This document shows, piece after piece, positions 1 through 7,043 of a stretch of 10,361 nt of DNA. Every line of letters begins with the position of its first letter. Position 1 is the first letter of the stretch. The notes under the pieces were generated by a model that did not search any database, was not told where the DNA came from, and worked only from the letters and a program-made list of their open reading frames with translations. The DNA is from Opitutia bacterium UBA6410 (GTDB lineage Bacteria > Verrucomicrobiota > Verrucomicrobiia > Opitutales > Intestinicryptomonadaceae). Position numbers and translations under genes: made by a program. Location: the NCBI GenBank assembly GCA_002437405.1, contig DJPO01000017.1, positions 1 to 10,361 of the forward strand, written 5' to 3'.

Positions 1-10
1 AGCGGGGGTA

Positions 11-37
11 GGAAAAATTGGCATCGCCAATTTTTCC
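11..37. repeat. Perfect inverted repeat with 3-nt loop
   Basis: Twelve bases (GGAAAAATTGGC) are followed by ATC and then by their exact reverse complement. As RNA this is a 12-bp stem with a three-base loop. It lies about 60 bases past the stop codon of the outer-membrane factor gene, so it falls in that operon's 3' region. It could serve as a transcription or mRNA 3'-end signal in either direction, because the 3' arm contains five T residues, but no T-run follows the stem. It could equally be one copy of a dispersed palindromic repeat. Its presence is certain and its role is not. Confidence 0.75.
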
Positions 38-39
38 GT

Positions 40-56
40 AGGGGGCAAGACCCCCT
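40..56. repeat. G/C-run hairpin AGGGGG-CAAGA-CCCCCT
   Basis: A six-base-pair inverted repeat with a five-base loop. It sits between the 11-37 palindrome and the 72-94 palindrome. A second G5 run at 4-8 could also pair with the C5 run at 51-55, which would enclose the 11-37 stem, so the two pairings are mutually exclusive. No T-run follows on either strand, so it does not look like an intrinsic terminator by itself. Confidence 0.55.
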
Positions 57-71
57 TTCTAAAATCACCGC

Positions 72-94
72 GCAAAATTGCTTTGCAATTTTGC
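72..94 (-). terminator. Hairpin directly after the efflux operon
   Basis: This is a perfect 10-bp inverted repeat (GCAAAATTGC and its complement) with a three-base loop. It starts three bases beyond the TAG stop of the outer-membrane factor gene on the minus strand. The position suggests an operon-end structure, either termination or protection of the mRNA 3' end. The stem is AT-rich and is followed on the minus strand by GCGGTGATTTTAG rather than a clean U-tract, so classical intrinsic termination is doubtful. It may be one of a family of palindromes, since its three-base-loop layout resembles those at 11-37 and 10330-10346. Confidence 0.4.
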
Positions 95-97
95 TGA

Positions 98-1621
98 CTA
101 TTCCACACTCAGCGCACCTGTCGCGTGGGCTAAGCGCGCTATGGAAGTCGCCAACGCCGCCTGCGCTGAAACCTTCTGCTGCCTTGCAGTCGCCAACCTG
201 CTCTGCGCCGTCAAAAATTCCGTTATGTTGCTTACCCCATTCTCGTACGCCGTCTTCGTCGCCTTGAACGCCTCTTCGCTCGCCTCCAAAACCGATTGCG
301 CACTCGCAACCTGCTTTTCGGCACTCGAATACTGGTGGTAGTAATTCCAAATGTCGGAAATTATGCGGATTTGCTCGGCTTTCAGCGTCTGCGCCTGCGC
401 CCTTTCCGCCGCCTTCGCCGCGATTAAATCGTACTTGCGCGCAAACCCCTCGAAGACACTCCACGAAAGACTCAAACCGCCCGTGTAGGTGTCCTGATGC
501 CCGCGCGAATGCTCGGTGTAGTCGGTGTAGGAATACTGCCCGAACGCGCCTATTTGCGGGAGAAATGCACGCTCGGCTACCTTTTTGTCGGCGGCGGTTT
601 TCGCCAACTGCGCATACGCCGCCAAGAGCGACTGGCGCGAGCGCAACGCCTTTGCGACAAGCTCGTCGATTTTCTGCGTCGCCGCCTCGCCCGTCGGGAT
701 TACCGCTTCGGCGGAAACTTGGAAGTTTTCGTCCACGCGAACGCCGATAGCCTGCGCCAATGCCGCGCGGGCGGTTTCGACCGCCGACTTCGCCTTTTCG
801 AGAAGAAATTCGCCGTTCTTTGCATTTGCGAGCGCGTTGAGCATATCCTGCTTGTTGCCGACCCCCTGCGAATAGCGGGCGTTTGCGGAGTCGTACGCCG
901 TGCGGGCTTCGTCGAGACTCAGCTTTGCGCTTTCTACATTTGCGTACGCCGAATAGAAATCGTAATAGGCGACCATTACGGCGAGCACTTCGTCCTGCAA
1001 CGACTGGTTGTAGTCGAAATTCGCGGCTCTCCACGCGTTTTTGGCGGATTCGACCTGCGCGCCGCGCTTTCCGAAGTCGCACAGCAGCCAGTTGATTTCC
1101 GCACTGGGCCCGTAGCCTGTTTCGTAATACTTGCCGACGGGAACGCCAAGCCCAGAATTCGACGGGTGGATTTTGCTGCGGTAGACCTGCGCGCCTACCG
1201 AAACCTGCGGATAATACGCGGACTGCGCGCCGCCGACTTTCGCGGCGTAGCTCTTTGCCTGAAACCAATAAACGCGCGTTTGCGTGTTGTTTTCGAGCGC
1301 GAGGTCAATCAGCTCGTCGAGCGCGAGAGTCCGCCCCGCGCGCAGCTTTTCCGCGGCTGTAAGCGACTTTTCGACGCCGTCCGAAGTTTTTTTGTCGGCG
1401 GAATCGGCGGCGGCGGGCGAATCGCCCTGCTCTGAGGATTCGTCCGATTCGATTTTGTCCGTGCGGATTTGCTCGGGCTGGACGAACGTCTCGGGGAGAG
1501 CGTCGGACGGGGCTTTCCAGTAGCGCGACGGGGTCGGCGCAACCGACTTGTCGACGTCTACGCAACCGCAAGCGGCGCATGCCGCGGCGGCGCAAATTAC
1601 GGTGAAAAAGCGTTCTTTCAT
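98..1621 (-). CDS. TolC/OprM-type outer-membrane efflux factor, lipoprotein
   Basis: This is the outer-membrane channel of a tripartite RND pump, the duct that carries substrate from the pump and adaptor across periplasm and outer membrane. The ATG at 1621 gives 507 residues, normal for the OprM/NodT family. A short signal peptide (about residues 1-20) ends in a cluster of cysteines (C10, C15, C18, C20), so lipidation is likely, though which cysteine is used is unclear. An acidic Ser/Glu/Asp-rich linker (about 45-90) leads to two OEP repeats, about 98-295 and 317-500. Each has Tyr/Gly-rich beta-strand segments (for example YPQVSVGAQV and LPQIGAFGQY) and long Ala-rich helices (DEVLAVMVAYYDFYSAYANV). 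A TTG six bases upstream (1627) is an alternative start. AGGGA overlaps the preceding TAG stop and lies 10 nt before the ATG or 4 nt before the TTG. Third gene of the operon. Confidence 0.93.
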   Translation of the reverse strand: MKERFFTVICAAAACAACGCVDVDKSVAPTPSRYWKAPSDALPETFVQPEQIRTDKIESDESSEQGDSPAAADSADKKTSDGVEKSLTAAEKLRAGRTLALDELIDLALENNTQTRVYWFQAKSYAAKVGGAQSAYYPQVSVGAQVYRSKIHPSNSGLGVPVGKYYETGYGPSAEINWLLCDFGKRGAQVESAKNAWRAANFDYNQSLQDEVLAVMVAYYDFYSAYANVESAKLSLDEARTAYDSANARYSQGVGNKQDMLNALANAKNGEFLLEKAKSAVETARAALAQAIGVRVDENFQVSAEAVIPTGEAATQKIDELVAKALRSRQSLLAAYAQLAKTAADKKVAERAFLPQIGAFGQYSYTDYTEHSRGHQDTYTGGLSLSWSVFEGFARKYDLIAAKAAERAQAQTLKAEQIRIISDIWNYYHQYSSAEKQVASAQSVLEASEEAFKATKTAYENGVSNITEFLTAQSRLATARQQKVSAQAALATSIARLAHATGALSVE

Positions 1622-1634
1622 GGTCAAAAAATCC

Positions 1635-4600
1635 CTATTGGTTGTAAACGTCGCCTCTGGCGAAGAACGGAATCTTGTCGAGCACCTTGCGCTGGAATCC
1701 GTCGAGCCACAGGTAGATTACGGGCGTTATGTAGAGGGTTACAATCTGCGAGAAAACAAGCCCGCCGACGACAACGACGCCCAGCGGAATGCGGCTTTCG
1801 GCGTCCGCCTTGCCCCAGCCCAGCGCGATTGGCAGCATACCCATCAACGCCGCGAACGTGGTCATAATAATGGGGCGGAAACGTTCCATACAGGCTTCGT
1901 GGATAGCGTCGTGCGGCGAGAGTCCCGCGCCCTCGCGCATAATCGCGAAGTCGATCATCATAATGCCGTTTTTCTTGACGATACCCATCAGCATAAACAA
2001 GCCTATCATCGCGTAAATCGAAAGCTCCATATCGAAGAGCCACAGGCTGCCCAAGCCGCCCACGACCGCAATCGGCAGCGACGAAAGCACGGTTATCGGG
2101 TGGATATAGCTTTCGTACAAAATGCCCAATATGACGTACATCACGAAGACCGCCACGCCGATTAGGTAGACGAGGCTCATCATCGTTTCGCGGAATGTCA
2201 CAGCCTCGCCGATGAACTGCCCCGAGACCCCCTGCGGAAGCGTTTCGTCCGCGATTTGCGAAATCCACTCTACGACGTCGCCGATTGCAACGTCGGGCTG
2301 CAAGTCGAAGAATATCGTCACCGACGGGAAGTTGTCGATATGGTTGACGGTTACGGGCGCGAGAACCGTCTGGGTATCGGAAATCGCGCCGAAGGGAATC
2401 ATGCTCGAGACGCTGAACGGCGGGTTGGGCTCGCTGCCGCCGCCGGTGAGTGTCTTGACAGGCGAGCCGCCCGTGAGCACCGCGTCGGGCTGGAAGTTGA
2501 GCGTCTGCAAGTCGCTTTCAAACGAGCGGAACTTGGGGGCGGCTTCCATAATGCTCCAGTACTGCTGGAAGGGCGTCTTGATTAGATAATAGAAGAGTTT
2601 TGCGTAGGCGTCCTTGAAAACGCTCGAGTAGTTGTTGGGCGAAAGCCCGAGCATCGCCGCCTTTTCCCTGAAGGGCTTGAGAACGACCTGCGGGTTGTCG
2701 AGATACATATCGCTTTGGATACTCGAGAACATATCGCCCCGACGCGCCGAAAGCTTGCCCATCAGCTGCTGAGCTGCCGAATAGAGCAAGTCCTGATTCA
2801 TCGAAGTAAGCGCAAACGAATATTTGCCCTGCTGGGTGTTGGTCGCGCCCGTCGAGATTTCGAGGGTCGGCTGGGGCTGGAAGTTGGCGATAAGCCCTGG
2901 AATCATCGCGACGCGCCCGTTGATTTCGGCGGCGACGACTTCGATGGGGCGGCGTTGGTCGCGCGGCTTGAGCGTTACGAAGCCGAAGCCCATATTCGGG
3001 TTGATGAAGGACGAAACGCCCGAGACCAAGACGAAGTTTTTGACATCGGGAGTCTGGTACATAACGTCCTCGACGTGCTTTTGGAGCTCGCCGATTTCGG
3101 AGGTCGAGGTTTTGGTGTTGGAGATGAAAACCCCCTGCATAAATCCGCTGTCGCCCACGGGGAACATAATCTGCGAAAGCGACGTAAAGAAGAACCAAAC
3201 GCCCCAACCGCAGAGGGCTACAAGTGCCACAGTAAGCAGATTCTGCCTGAGCATCCAGCGCAGGGTCGGCGAATAGAAGCGCAGGAACGCGCCCTCGAGC
3301 GCGTGGGACATACGCTCGATTGCCGTCATATCGGACGTGTTTTTCGTGCGCGATTTAAGGATTCGCGCGCACATCATCGGCGTGAGCGAAAGGCTGACCA
3401 GCCCCGACATCAAAACCGCCGCGATAATCGTCACCGAAAATTCCATAAACACGCGCCCCGTAATCCCGCTCATAAAGACGAGCGGAATGAAAACCGCCGC
3501 GAGCGATAGGGTCATACTCAAAATCGTGAAGGAAATTTCGCGGGCGGAGTGGAACGTTGCGGTCATCGGCGATTCGCCATAGTCCTCCATTCGCCTTACG
3601 GTGTTTTCGAGAAACACGATGGCGTCGTCGACCAAGAAGCCGATTGCCATCGTAAGCCCCATCAAAGACAGGTTGTTTATCGAAAAGCCGAACATATACA
3701 TAAATATGAACGTCAGCAAAATCGAGAACGGCAGCGCGACGGTCGGAATCATCGTGTCGCGGAATCTGCCCAGGAACATAAATATCACGAAGACGACGAG
3801 CAGGAACGCGATAACCAGCGTTTCCTTGACGTCCTCGATGTTGTCGATGATGACCGTCGAGCGGTCGTAAAATTCGGAGACCACGACGCTCGCGGGGAGG
3901 ATTTCGCGGAAGTCTTCGACGAGCTTTTTGATGTTTTCGACGGTCGTGATTGCGTTGCTGTCCGCGCGCTTTCTGATACCCATTGCAATCGACGAAACGG
4001 GCTTGTTCGGGTCGGGCTTGACGTTGCCGAGCGAGAACGAAATATTGAGGGTGTCCGCCTGAAGGGAATCGACCGCCTTTGCGATGTCGCGGAAGAAAAT
4101 CGGCGAGCCGTTTTTGAAGCCGACAACCAAGTTGTCGTAATCCTTCGCCGAAGCAAGCTGGGTGTCGGGCAGCAGGACGAACTGGGTCGTGGGCCCGTCG
4201 AGATTGCCCGCGCCTATCATATTCGTCGATACCGCGAGGGCGTTTTTAAGGTCGGTTGCCGTATAGCCCAAGTTGAAGAGCTTTTGCATATCAACTTCGA
4301 TGCGCACCGCGCGCGGCGACGCGTAAATATCGACATTCGACACGCCCGAAATCATCTTGATTCGCTGGGCGATTTCGGAGAAGGCGTAGTCGTACAAGTC
4401 CCGAACGGGCATTGCGTCGCTCGTCACCGAGAGAATGTAGACGGGCATATCGTTGGGGTTGTCCTGCGTGAACGACGGCGGAGAGGGCAAGTCGGCGGGC
4501 AGATTGCCCATTGCGCGCTGGATTGCGCTCTGCACGTCGGTCGCGGCGGCGGATATGTTCTTTTTGAGCGAAAACTGGAGGACTATCGAGCTTGAACCGA

Positions 4601-4916
4601 AGCTGTTTCGGCTGGTAATCATCTCGATACCCGGGATTTGCATAAACTGCTGCTCGAGCGGGGACGCCACGTTGGAGGCCATAATGCTCGGGTCTGCGCC
4701 GGGGTAGCTGACGCTAACCTGAATGACGGGGTAGTCCACCCCCGGGAGGTCGTTTACGGGCATTTGCATATACCCGAAGATTCCGAAGAACATCGCCGCG
4801 ACGGATAGCAGAACCGTCATCACGGGGCGTTTTATGAAAATGTCGGAAATCGAGGACTTCGCCGAGAGCGCGGCTGTCTGCACTTCGGCGGCTGATTTTG
4901 AGGATTCGGAAGCCAT
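1635..4916 (-). CDS. RND multidrug efflux transporter (HAE1 family, MdtB/MdtC-like)
   Basis: This is the inner-membrane, proton-driven pump of the tripartite exporter, 1093 residues against about 1025-1050 for AcrB, MexB or MdtC. The first membrane helix is at about 31-50 and the family's VSYPGADP motif is at about 68-76. The first transmembrane bundle (about 364-520) carries GFLVDDAIVFLENTVRR, with D430 and D431 matching the proton-relay aspartates of AcrB. The second bundle (about 910-1075) carries GIVKKNGIMMIDFA, where K982 matches AcrB K940, and RPIIMTTFAALMGMLPIALG, which holds the conserved threonine position. All key relay residues are present. Residues 141-162 (ADLPSPPSFTQDNPNDMPVY) recall MdtB/MdtC. 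A Gly/Pro-rich stretch at about 810-835 makes the C-terminal periplasmic region longer than usual. AGGAGA overlaps the adaptor's stop codon, 9 nt before the ATG. Substrate unknown. Confidence 0.96.
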   Translation of the reverse strand: MASESSKSAAEVQTAALSAKSSISDIFIKRPVMTVLLSVAAMFFGIFGYMQMPVNDLPGVDYPVIQVSVSYPGADPSIMASNVASPLEQQFMQIPGIEMITSRNSFGSSSIVLQFSLKKNISAAATDVQSAIQRAMGNLPADLPSPPSFTQDNPNDMPVYILSVTSDAMPVRDLYDYAFSEIAQRIKMISGVSNVDIYASPRAVRIEVDMQKLFNLGYTATDLKNALAVSTNMIGAGNLDGPTTQFVLLPDTQLASAKDYDNLVVGFKNGSPIFFRDIAKAVDSLQADTLNISFSLGNVKPDPNKPVSSIAMGIRKRADSNAITTVENIKKLVEDFREILPASVVVSEFYDRSTVIIDNIEDVKETLVIAFLLVVFVIFMFLGRFRDTMIPTVALPFSILLTFIFMYMFGFSINNLSLMGLTMAIGFLVDDAIVFLENTVRRMEDYGESPMTATFHSAREISFTILSMTLSLAAVFIPLVFMSGITGRVFMEFSVTIIAAVLMSGLVSLSLTPMMCARILKSRTKNTSDMTAIERMSHALEGAFLRFYSPTLRWMLRQNLLTVALVALCGWGVWFFFTSLSQIMFPVGDSGFMQGVFISNTKTSTSEIGELQKHVEDVMYQTPDVKNFVLVSGVSSFINPNMGFGFVTLKPRDQRRPIEVVAAEINGRVAMIPGLIANFQPQPTLEISTGATNTQQGKYSFALTSMNQDLLYSAAQQLMGKLSARRGDMFSSIQSDMYLDNPQVVLKPFREKAAMLGLSPNNYSSVFKDAYAKLFYYLIKTPFQQYWSIMEAAPKFRSFESDLQTLNFQPDAVLTGGSPVKTLTGGGSEPNPPFSVSSMIPFGAISDTQTVLAPVTVNHIDNFPSVTIFFDLQPDVAIGDVVEWISQIADETLPQGVSGQFIGEAVTFRETMMSLVYLIGVAVFVMYVILGILYESYIHPITVLSSLPIAVVGGLGSLWLFDMELSIYAMIGLFMLMGIVKKNGIMMIDFAIMREGAGLSPHDAIHEACMERFRPIIMTTFAALMGMLPIALGWGKADAESRIPLGVVVVGGLVFSQIVTLYITPVIYLWLDGFQRKVLDKIPFFARGDVYNQ

Positions 4917-4928
4917 ACGGAACGTCTC

Positions 4929-6215
4929 CTATTTTTCGGAAGCGGCTTTCTGGGGCTGCGCGGGAGATTTCGCCTCGGCTGCCTTCTTTGCGAATTGGGC
5001 GCGGAGCTCGTCGGCGATTTGCGTCGAAGCCGCCATAAATTCGCCGATTTTCTTGGGCTCGACAATGGGCTTCATATTCGCGTCGAACGGTACGCCCTGC
5101 GGCGTTGCGGCGTAGATAAATGGCCCCGCCTGCAGGCGCAGCTGGCTGACATCGCGCACGACAAATTCACCGCTCTTGATGCCCGCGACCGCGCGCATAT
5201 CGCCGAAGAGCTGGCCCTCGGAAACGTTGCGCTGGTCTACGATATAGACGCCGTCGCGGTAGGGGGTTGCGACGTATACGAAAAAGTTCTTGGGCCCGAT
5301 TTGAATGCAGATGTCGGGAATCAAAACCGTATCCTTTTGCTCCTCGAGATTGACGCGAACCTTGACGGGCTGGTTCGGCCAGAAAAGCCCCGACTTGTTG
5401 TCGAGCGTGCCGCGCAGAATGGCAGTGCCCGACTCGTAGCGGATTTTGTTGAGGATAATATCGACCTGCGCGGAGACTTTTCTGTCCGCCATATTGGTTT
5501 CGATGTACGAAACGTCGATTGCCGCCTTGCCGCCGTTGGACTGCATAAAGCTCTTAACGTCGTAGAGTTTTTGGGAGGGGACGACGAAATCGACGTAGAG
5601 GTCGTCGACCTGCTCGATTGTCGTGATAATCGAAGTGCCCGCCGCGACGACGTTGCCCGCGTTGATGTTGTAGAGCCCGACTTTGCCCGAAATCGGGGCT
5701 TTTATTTTGCACCAGTCGAGGTTTATCTGGGCGTTTTGCAAAGCCGCCTCGCAGGTTTCGACGACGCCCTTGTCGACTTCCACTTTCGCGGTCAAGGCGT
5801 CGAACGTCTGCTTGTCGATATAGTTGTCTTTTGCGAGCTTCTTGTTGCGCTGAACGTCGAGCGAATCGATTTCAAGCTGCGCCTTTGCCTGACGCAGATT
5901 GCCCTTTGCCTGCAAAACGGCGGCTTCGTACGGGCGGGAGTCGATTTCCGCCAAGACGTCGCCCGCCTTGACGTTCTGCCCCTGCACGAAGTTGATTTTG
6001 ACAATCTGCCCCGAAACCTGCGGCGCGATGTTTACGCTGTGGTGCGAGGAAATCGTACCGAGCGTGTCGATGTACTTTCGCACGCTCTTGCCCTCCGCTT
6101 TGACGAGAACTGCGGGGGTCGGGGGAAAGGAAGTCTTTTTTTCGGCCTGTTTCTGGCAGCCGCACGTTATAATCGAAGCCGCGGCGATTGCCGCCGCAAA
6201 TTTTACAATATTCAT
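4929..6215 (-). CDS. RND periplasmic adaptor (membrane fusion protein, MdtA-like lipoprotein)
   Basis: This 428-residue protein links the RND pump to the outer-membrane factor. A signal peptide, MNIVKFAAAIAAASIITCGC, ends at C18/C20 and so predicts a lipoprotein anchored to the inner membrane. The biotinyl-lipoyl half-motif lies at about 61-96 (APQVSGQIVKINFVQGQNVK, then AGDVLAEIDSRPY). An alpha-helical hairpin spans about 97-168, the second lipoyl half is at about 172-200 (IKAPISGKVGLYNINAGNVV), and beta-barrel and membrane-proximal domains follow to about 370. The TLGT and AGDVLAEID signatures recall E. coli MdtA. The reading frame stays open upstream, and an ATG at 6248 or more distal starts are possible. 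I prefer 6215 because it gives a clean signal peptide, is preceded by GGAAG, and lies just downstream of a TATAAT box. First gene of the operon. The Ala/Lys-rich tail (about 405-428) is probably disordered. Confidence 0.93.
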   Translation of the reverse strand: MNIVKFAAAIAAASIITCGCQKQAEKKTSFPPTPAVLVKAEGKSVRKYIDTLGTISSHHSVNIAPQVSGQIVKINFVQGQNVKAGDVLAEIDSRPYEAAVLQAKGNLRQAKAQLEIDSLDVQRNKKLAKDNYIDKQTFDALTAKVEVDKGVVETCEAALQNAQINLDWCKIKAPISGKVGLYNINAGNVVAAGTSIITTIEQVDDLYVDFVVPSQKLYDVKSFMQSNGGKAAIDVSYIETNMADRKVSAQVDIILNKIRYESGTAILRGTLDNKSGLFWPNQPVKVRVNLEEQKDTVLIPDICIQIGPKNFFVYVATPYRDGVYIVDQRNVSEGQLFGDMRAVAGIKSGEFVVRDVSQLRLQAGPFIYAATPQGVPFDANMKPIVEPKKIGEFMAASTQIADELRAQFAKKAAEAKSPAQPQKAASEK

Positions 6216-6231
6216 ATTCTTCCGATTTTTG

Positions 6232-6237
6232 ATTATA
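6232..6237 (-). promoter_or_regulatory. Candidate -10 box (TATAAT) of the efflux operon
   Basis: On the minus strand a perfect TATAAT lies 16 bases before the adaptor ATG, predicting a start of transcription near 6225 and a leader of only about ten bases containing the GGAAG ribosome-binding site. No good -35 box sits at the right distance; the hexamer 17 bp upstream (6255-6260) reads AAATCC. A perfect TTGACA at 6279-6284 on the same strand is too far away to pair with this box, and its own -10 position (AAAATC at 6256-6261) is poor. The promoter may therefore need an activator or an alternative sigma factor. Confidence 0.4.
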
Positions 6238-6253
6238 GAAAAAGTCATTCCGT

Positions 6254-6271
6254 CGGATTTTTTCCAATCCG
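6254..6271. promoter_or_regulatory. Inverted repeat, possible operator of the efflux operon
   Basis: CGGATT and AATCCG form a perfect 6-bp inverted repeat separated by six bases. It occupies the place where the -35 element for the TATAAT at 6232-6237 should be. Dimeric repressors of RND pumps (TetR or MarR types) commonly bind repeats placed like this, and the low-quality -35 would also fit an activator site. No such regulator gene is in the window, so the role is inferred only from position and symmetry. Confidence 0.35.
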
Positions 6272-6277
6272 CCCCCC

Positions 6278-6306
6278 GTGTCAACACTATTAAGGCGGTA
6301 TATAAG
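6278..6306 (+). promoter_or_regulatory. Weak candidate promoter of the sigma-factor unit
   Basis: On the plus strand TATAAG (6301-6306) lies 17 bp after GTGTCA (6278-6283), a poor -35. Transcription from here would begin near 6313 and give a leader of about 105 bases before the sigma-factor ATG, containing the T9-GC-A9 palindrome. GTGTC at 6278-6282 and GACAC at 6306-6310 form a short inverted repeat around the site. A second AT-rich candidate, TATAAA at 6382-6387, is closer to the gene but also lacks a -35. Neither is convincing alone. Confidence 0.22.
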
Positions 6307-6330
6307 ACACACGTTTCGGGCGGCGGGGCA

Positions 6331-6355
6331 TTTTTTTTTGCAAAAAAAAATTTTT
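6331..6355. repeat. T9-GC-A9 palindrome followed by T5
   Basis: Nine T, then GC, then nine A form a perfect 20-bp palindrome (6331-6350), and five further T follow. It lies in the spacer between the efflux operon and the sigma-factor gene, within the presumed sigma leader. Long A/T tracts like these bend DNA and are prone to slippage during replication. No protein or RNA function is evident. Confidence 0.7.
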
Positions 6356-6417
6356 CGTTTTCCGATACAAAATTGCTTGAATATAAAAAATACGCCCCCA
6401 AAATTTTTTCCGATTTT

Positions 6418-7041
6418 ATGGAATTGGTCAACGACAACACGGCTATCAGACCGGACGCCTCCGCTATTGCGGGCGACTCCGATTCCGCGCTCGTCGAAAG
6501 AGTGAAGCTCGGCGACACCGCCGCTTTCGACATTCTGACGAAAAAGTACCGCGAGCGGCTCTTCGCGGTTGTCTACAATATGCTCGGCAACCGCGAGGAC
6601 GCGATGGACATAGTTCAGGACGCATTCATAAAGGCGTTTTCGAAAATAAACTCCTTCCGCGGCTCGTGCGCGTTCTATACTTGGATTTACAGAATCGCCG
6701 TGAATATGGCAATCACCTTTATGAAGCGCGCGCGCATGCGCAGATTCTTCAGCTTCGAAAACTCCGACGAGGAAATGGCGTCCAAGGAGGTCGTGGAAAA
6801 GCTCAGCGTCAACTGCGGCGGCGAGAAAGCCGCGTATTTGGCGGAAATCCGCGAAAAATTGAACGAAGCCCTACAAAGTTTGTCTATAAAACATAGAACA
6901 GTGGTAATTCTATACGAAATAGAAGGCTTGAGCCATCAGGAAATCGCGGAAATTACGGGGACTTCCCCCGCGACGGTACGCACCCGCCTGCACTACGCAA
7001 AGCAACAGCTCCAAGCCCTGCTCAAAGACTATGTAAGTTGA
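6418..7041 (+). CDS. ECF-type (RpoE-like) RNA polymerase sigma factor
   Basis: This 207-residue sigma-70-family factor of the extracytoplasmic-function group directs RNA polymerase to alternative promoters. Sigma region 2 covers about 22-105, with ALVERVKLGDTAAFDILTKK, then MLGNREDAMDIVQDAFIKAF (core binding) and FRGSCAFYTWIYRIAVNMAI (region 2.4, -10 recognition). A basic and acidic linker (about 103-140) precedes region 4 at about 148-203. Its helix-turn-helix, LSHQEIAEITGTSPATVRTR, contacts the -35 element. No extra C-terminal domain is present. The ATG at 6418 is the only Met start close to the domain; the frame is open far upstream. No Shine-Dalgarno sequence precedes it (TTTTTTCCGATTTTATG). 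The next gene follows within two bases, suggesting a coupled pair. The regulon cannot be read from this window. Codons in region 4 (about 6871-6934) are markedly richer in A/T than the rest. Confidence 0.93.
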   Translation: MELVNDNTAIRPDASAIAGDSDSALVERVKLGDTAAFDILTKKYRERLFAVVYNMLGNREDAMDIVQDAFIKAFSKINSFRGSCAFYTWIYRIAVNMAITFMKRARMRRFFSFENSDEEMASKEVVEKLSVNCGGEKAAYLAEIREKLNEALQSLSIKHRTVVILYEIEGLSHQEIAEITGTSPATVRTRLHYAKQQLQALLKDYVS

Positions 7042-7043
7042 CT

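Noticed and set aside
497..1435. A 312-codon plus-strand frame antisense to the outer-membrane factor gene
   Set aside because: Arg/Val-rich shadow translation; the opposite strand encodes the clear OEP repeats.
3549..4595. A 348-codon plus-strand frame antisense to the RND pump gene
   Set aside because: Highly charged and without recognisable domains or start signals; the opposite strand encodes conserved pump motifs.
4995..6293. A 432-codon open frame on the plus strand, antisense to the adaptor gene
   Set aside because: Its translation is rich in Arg, Asp and Val with no domain, and it mirrors a strongly supported gene. It is a by-product of GC-rich codon structure.
5899..6417. N-terminal extension of the sigma factor to 380 residues
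   Set aside because: It would overlap the adaptor gene antisense and run through the T9/A9 tracts. The 207-residue form is the normal ECF length.
6216..6533. N-terminal extension of the adaptor up to 534 residues
   Set aside because: The extra residues cross the divergent promoter region and the start of the sigma gene, and they would bury the signal peptide. The start at 6215 gives a clean lipoprotein signal.
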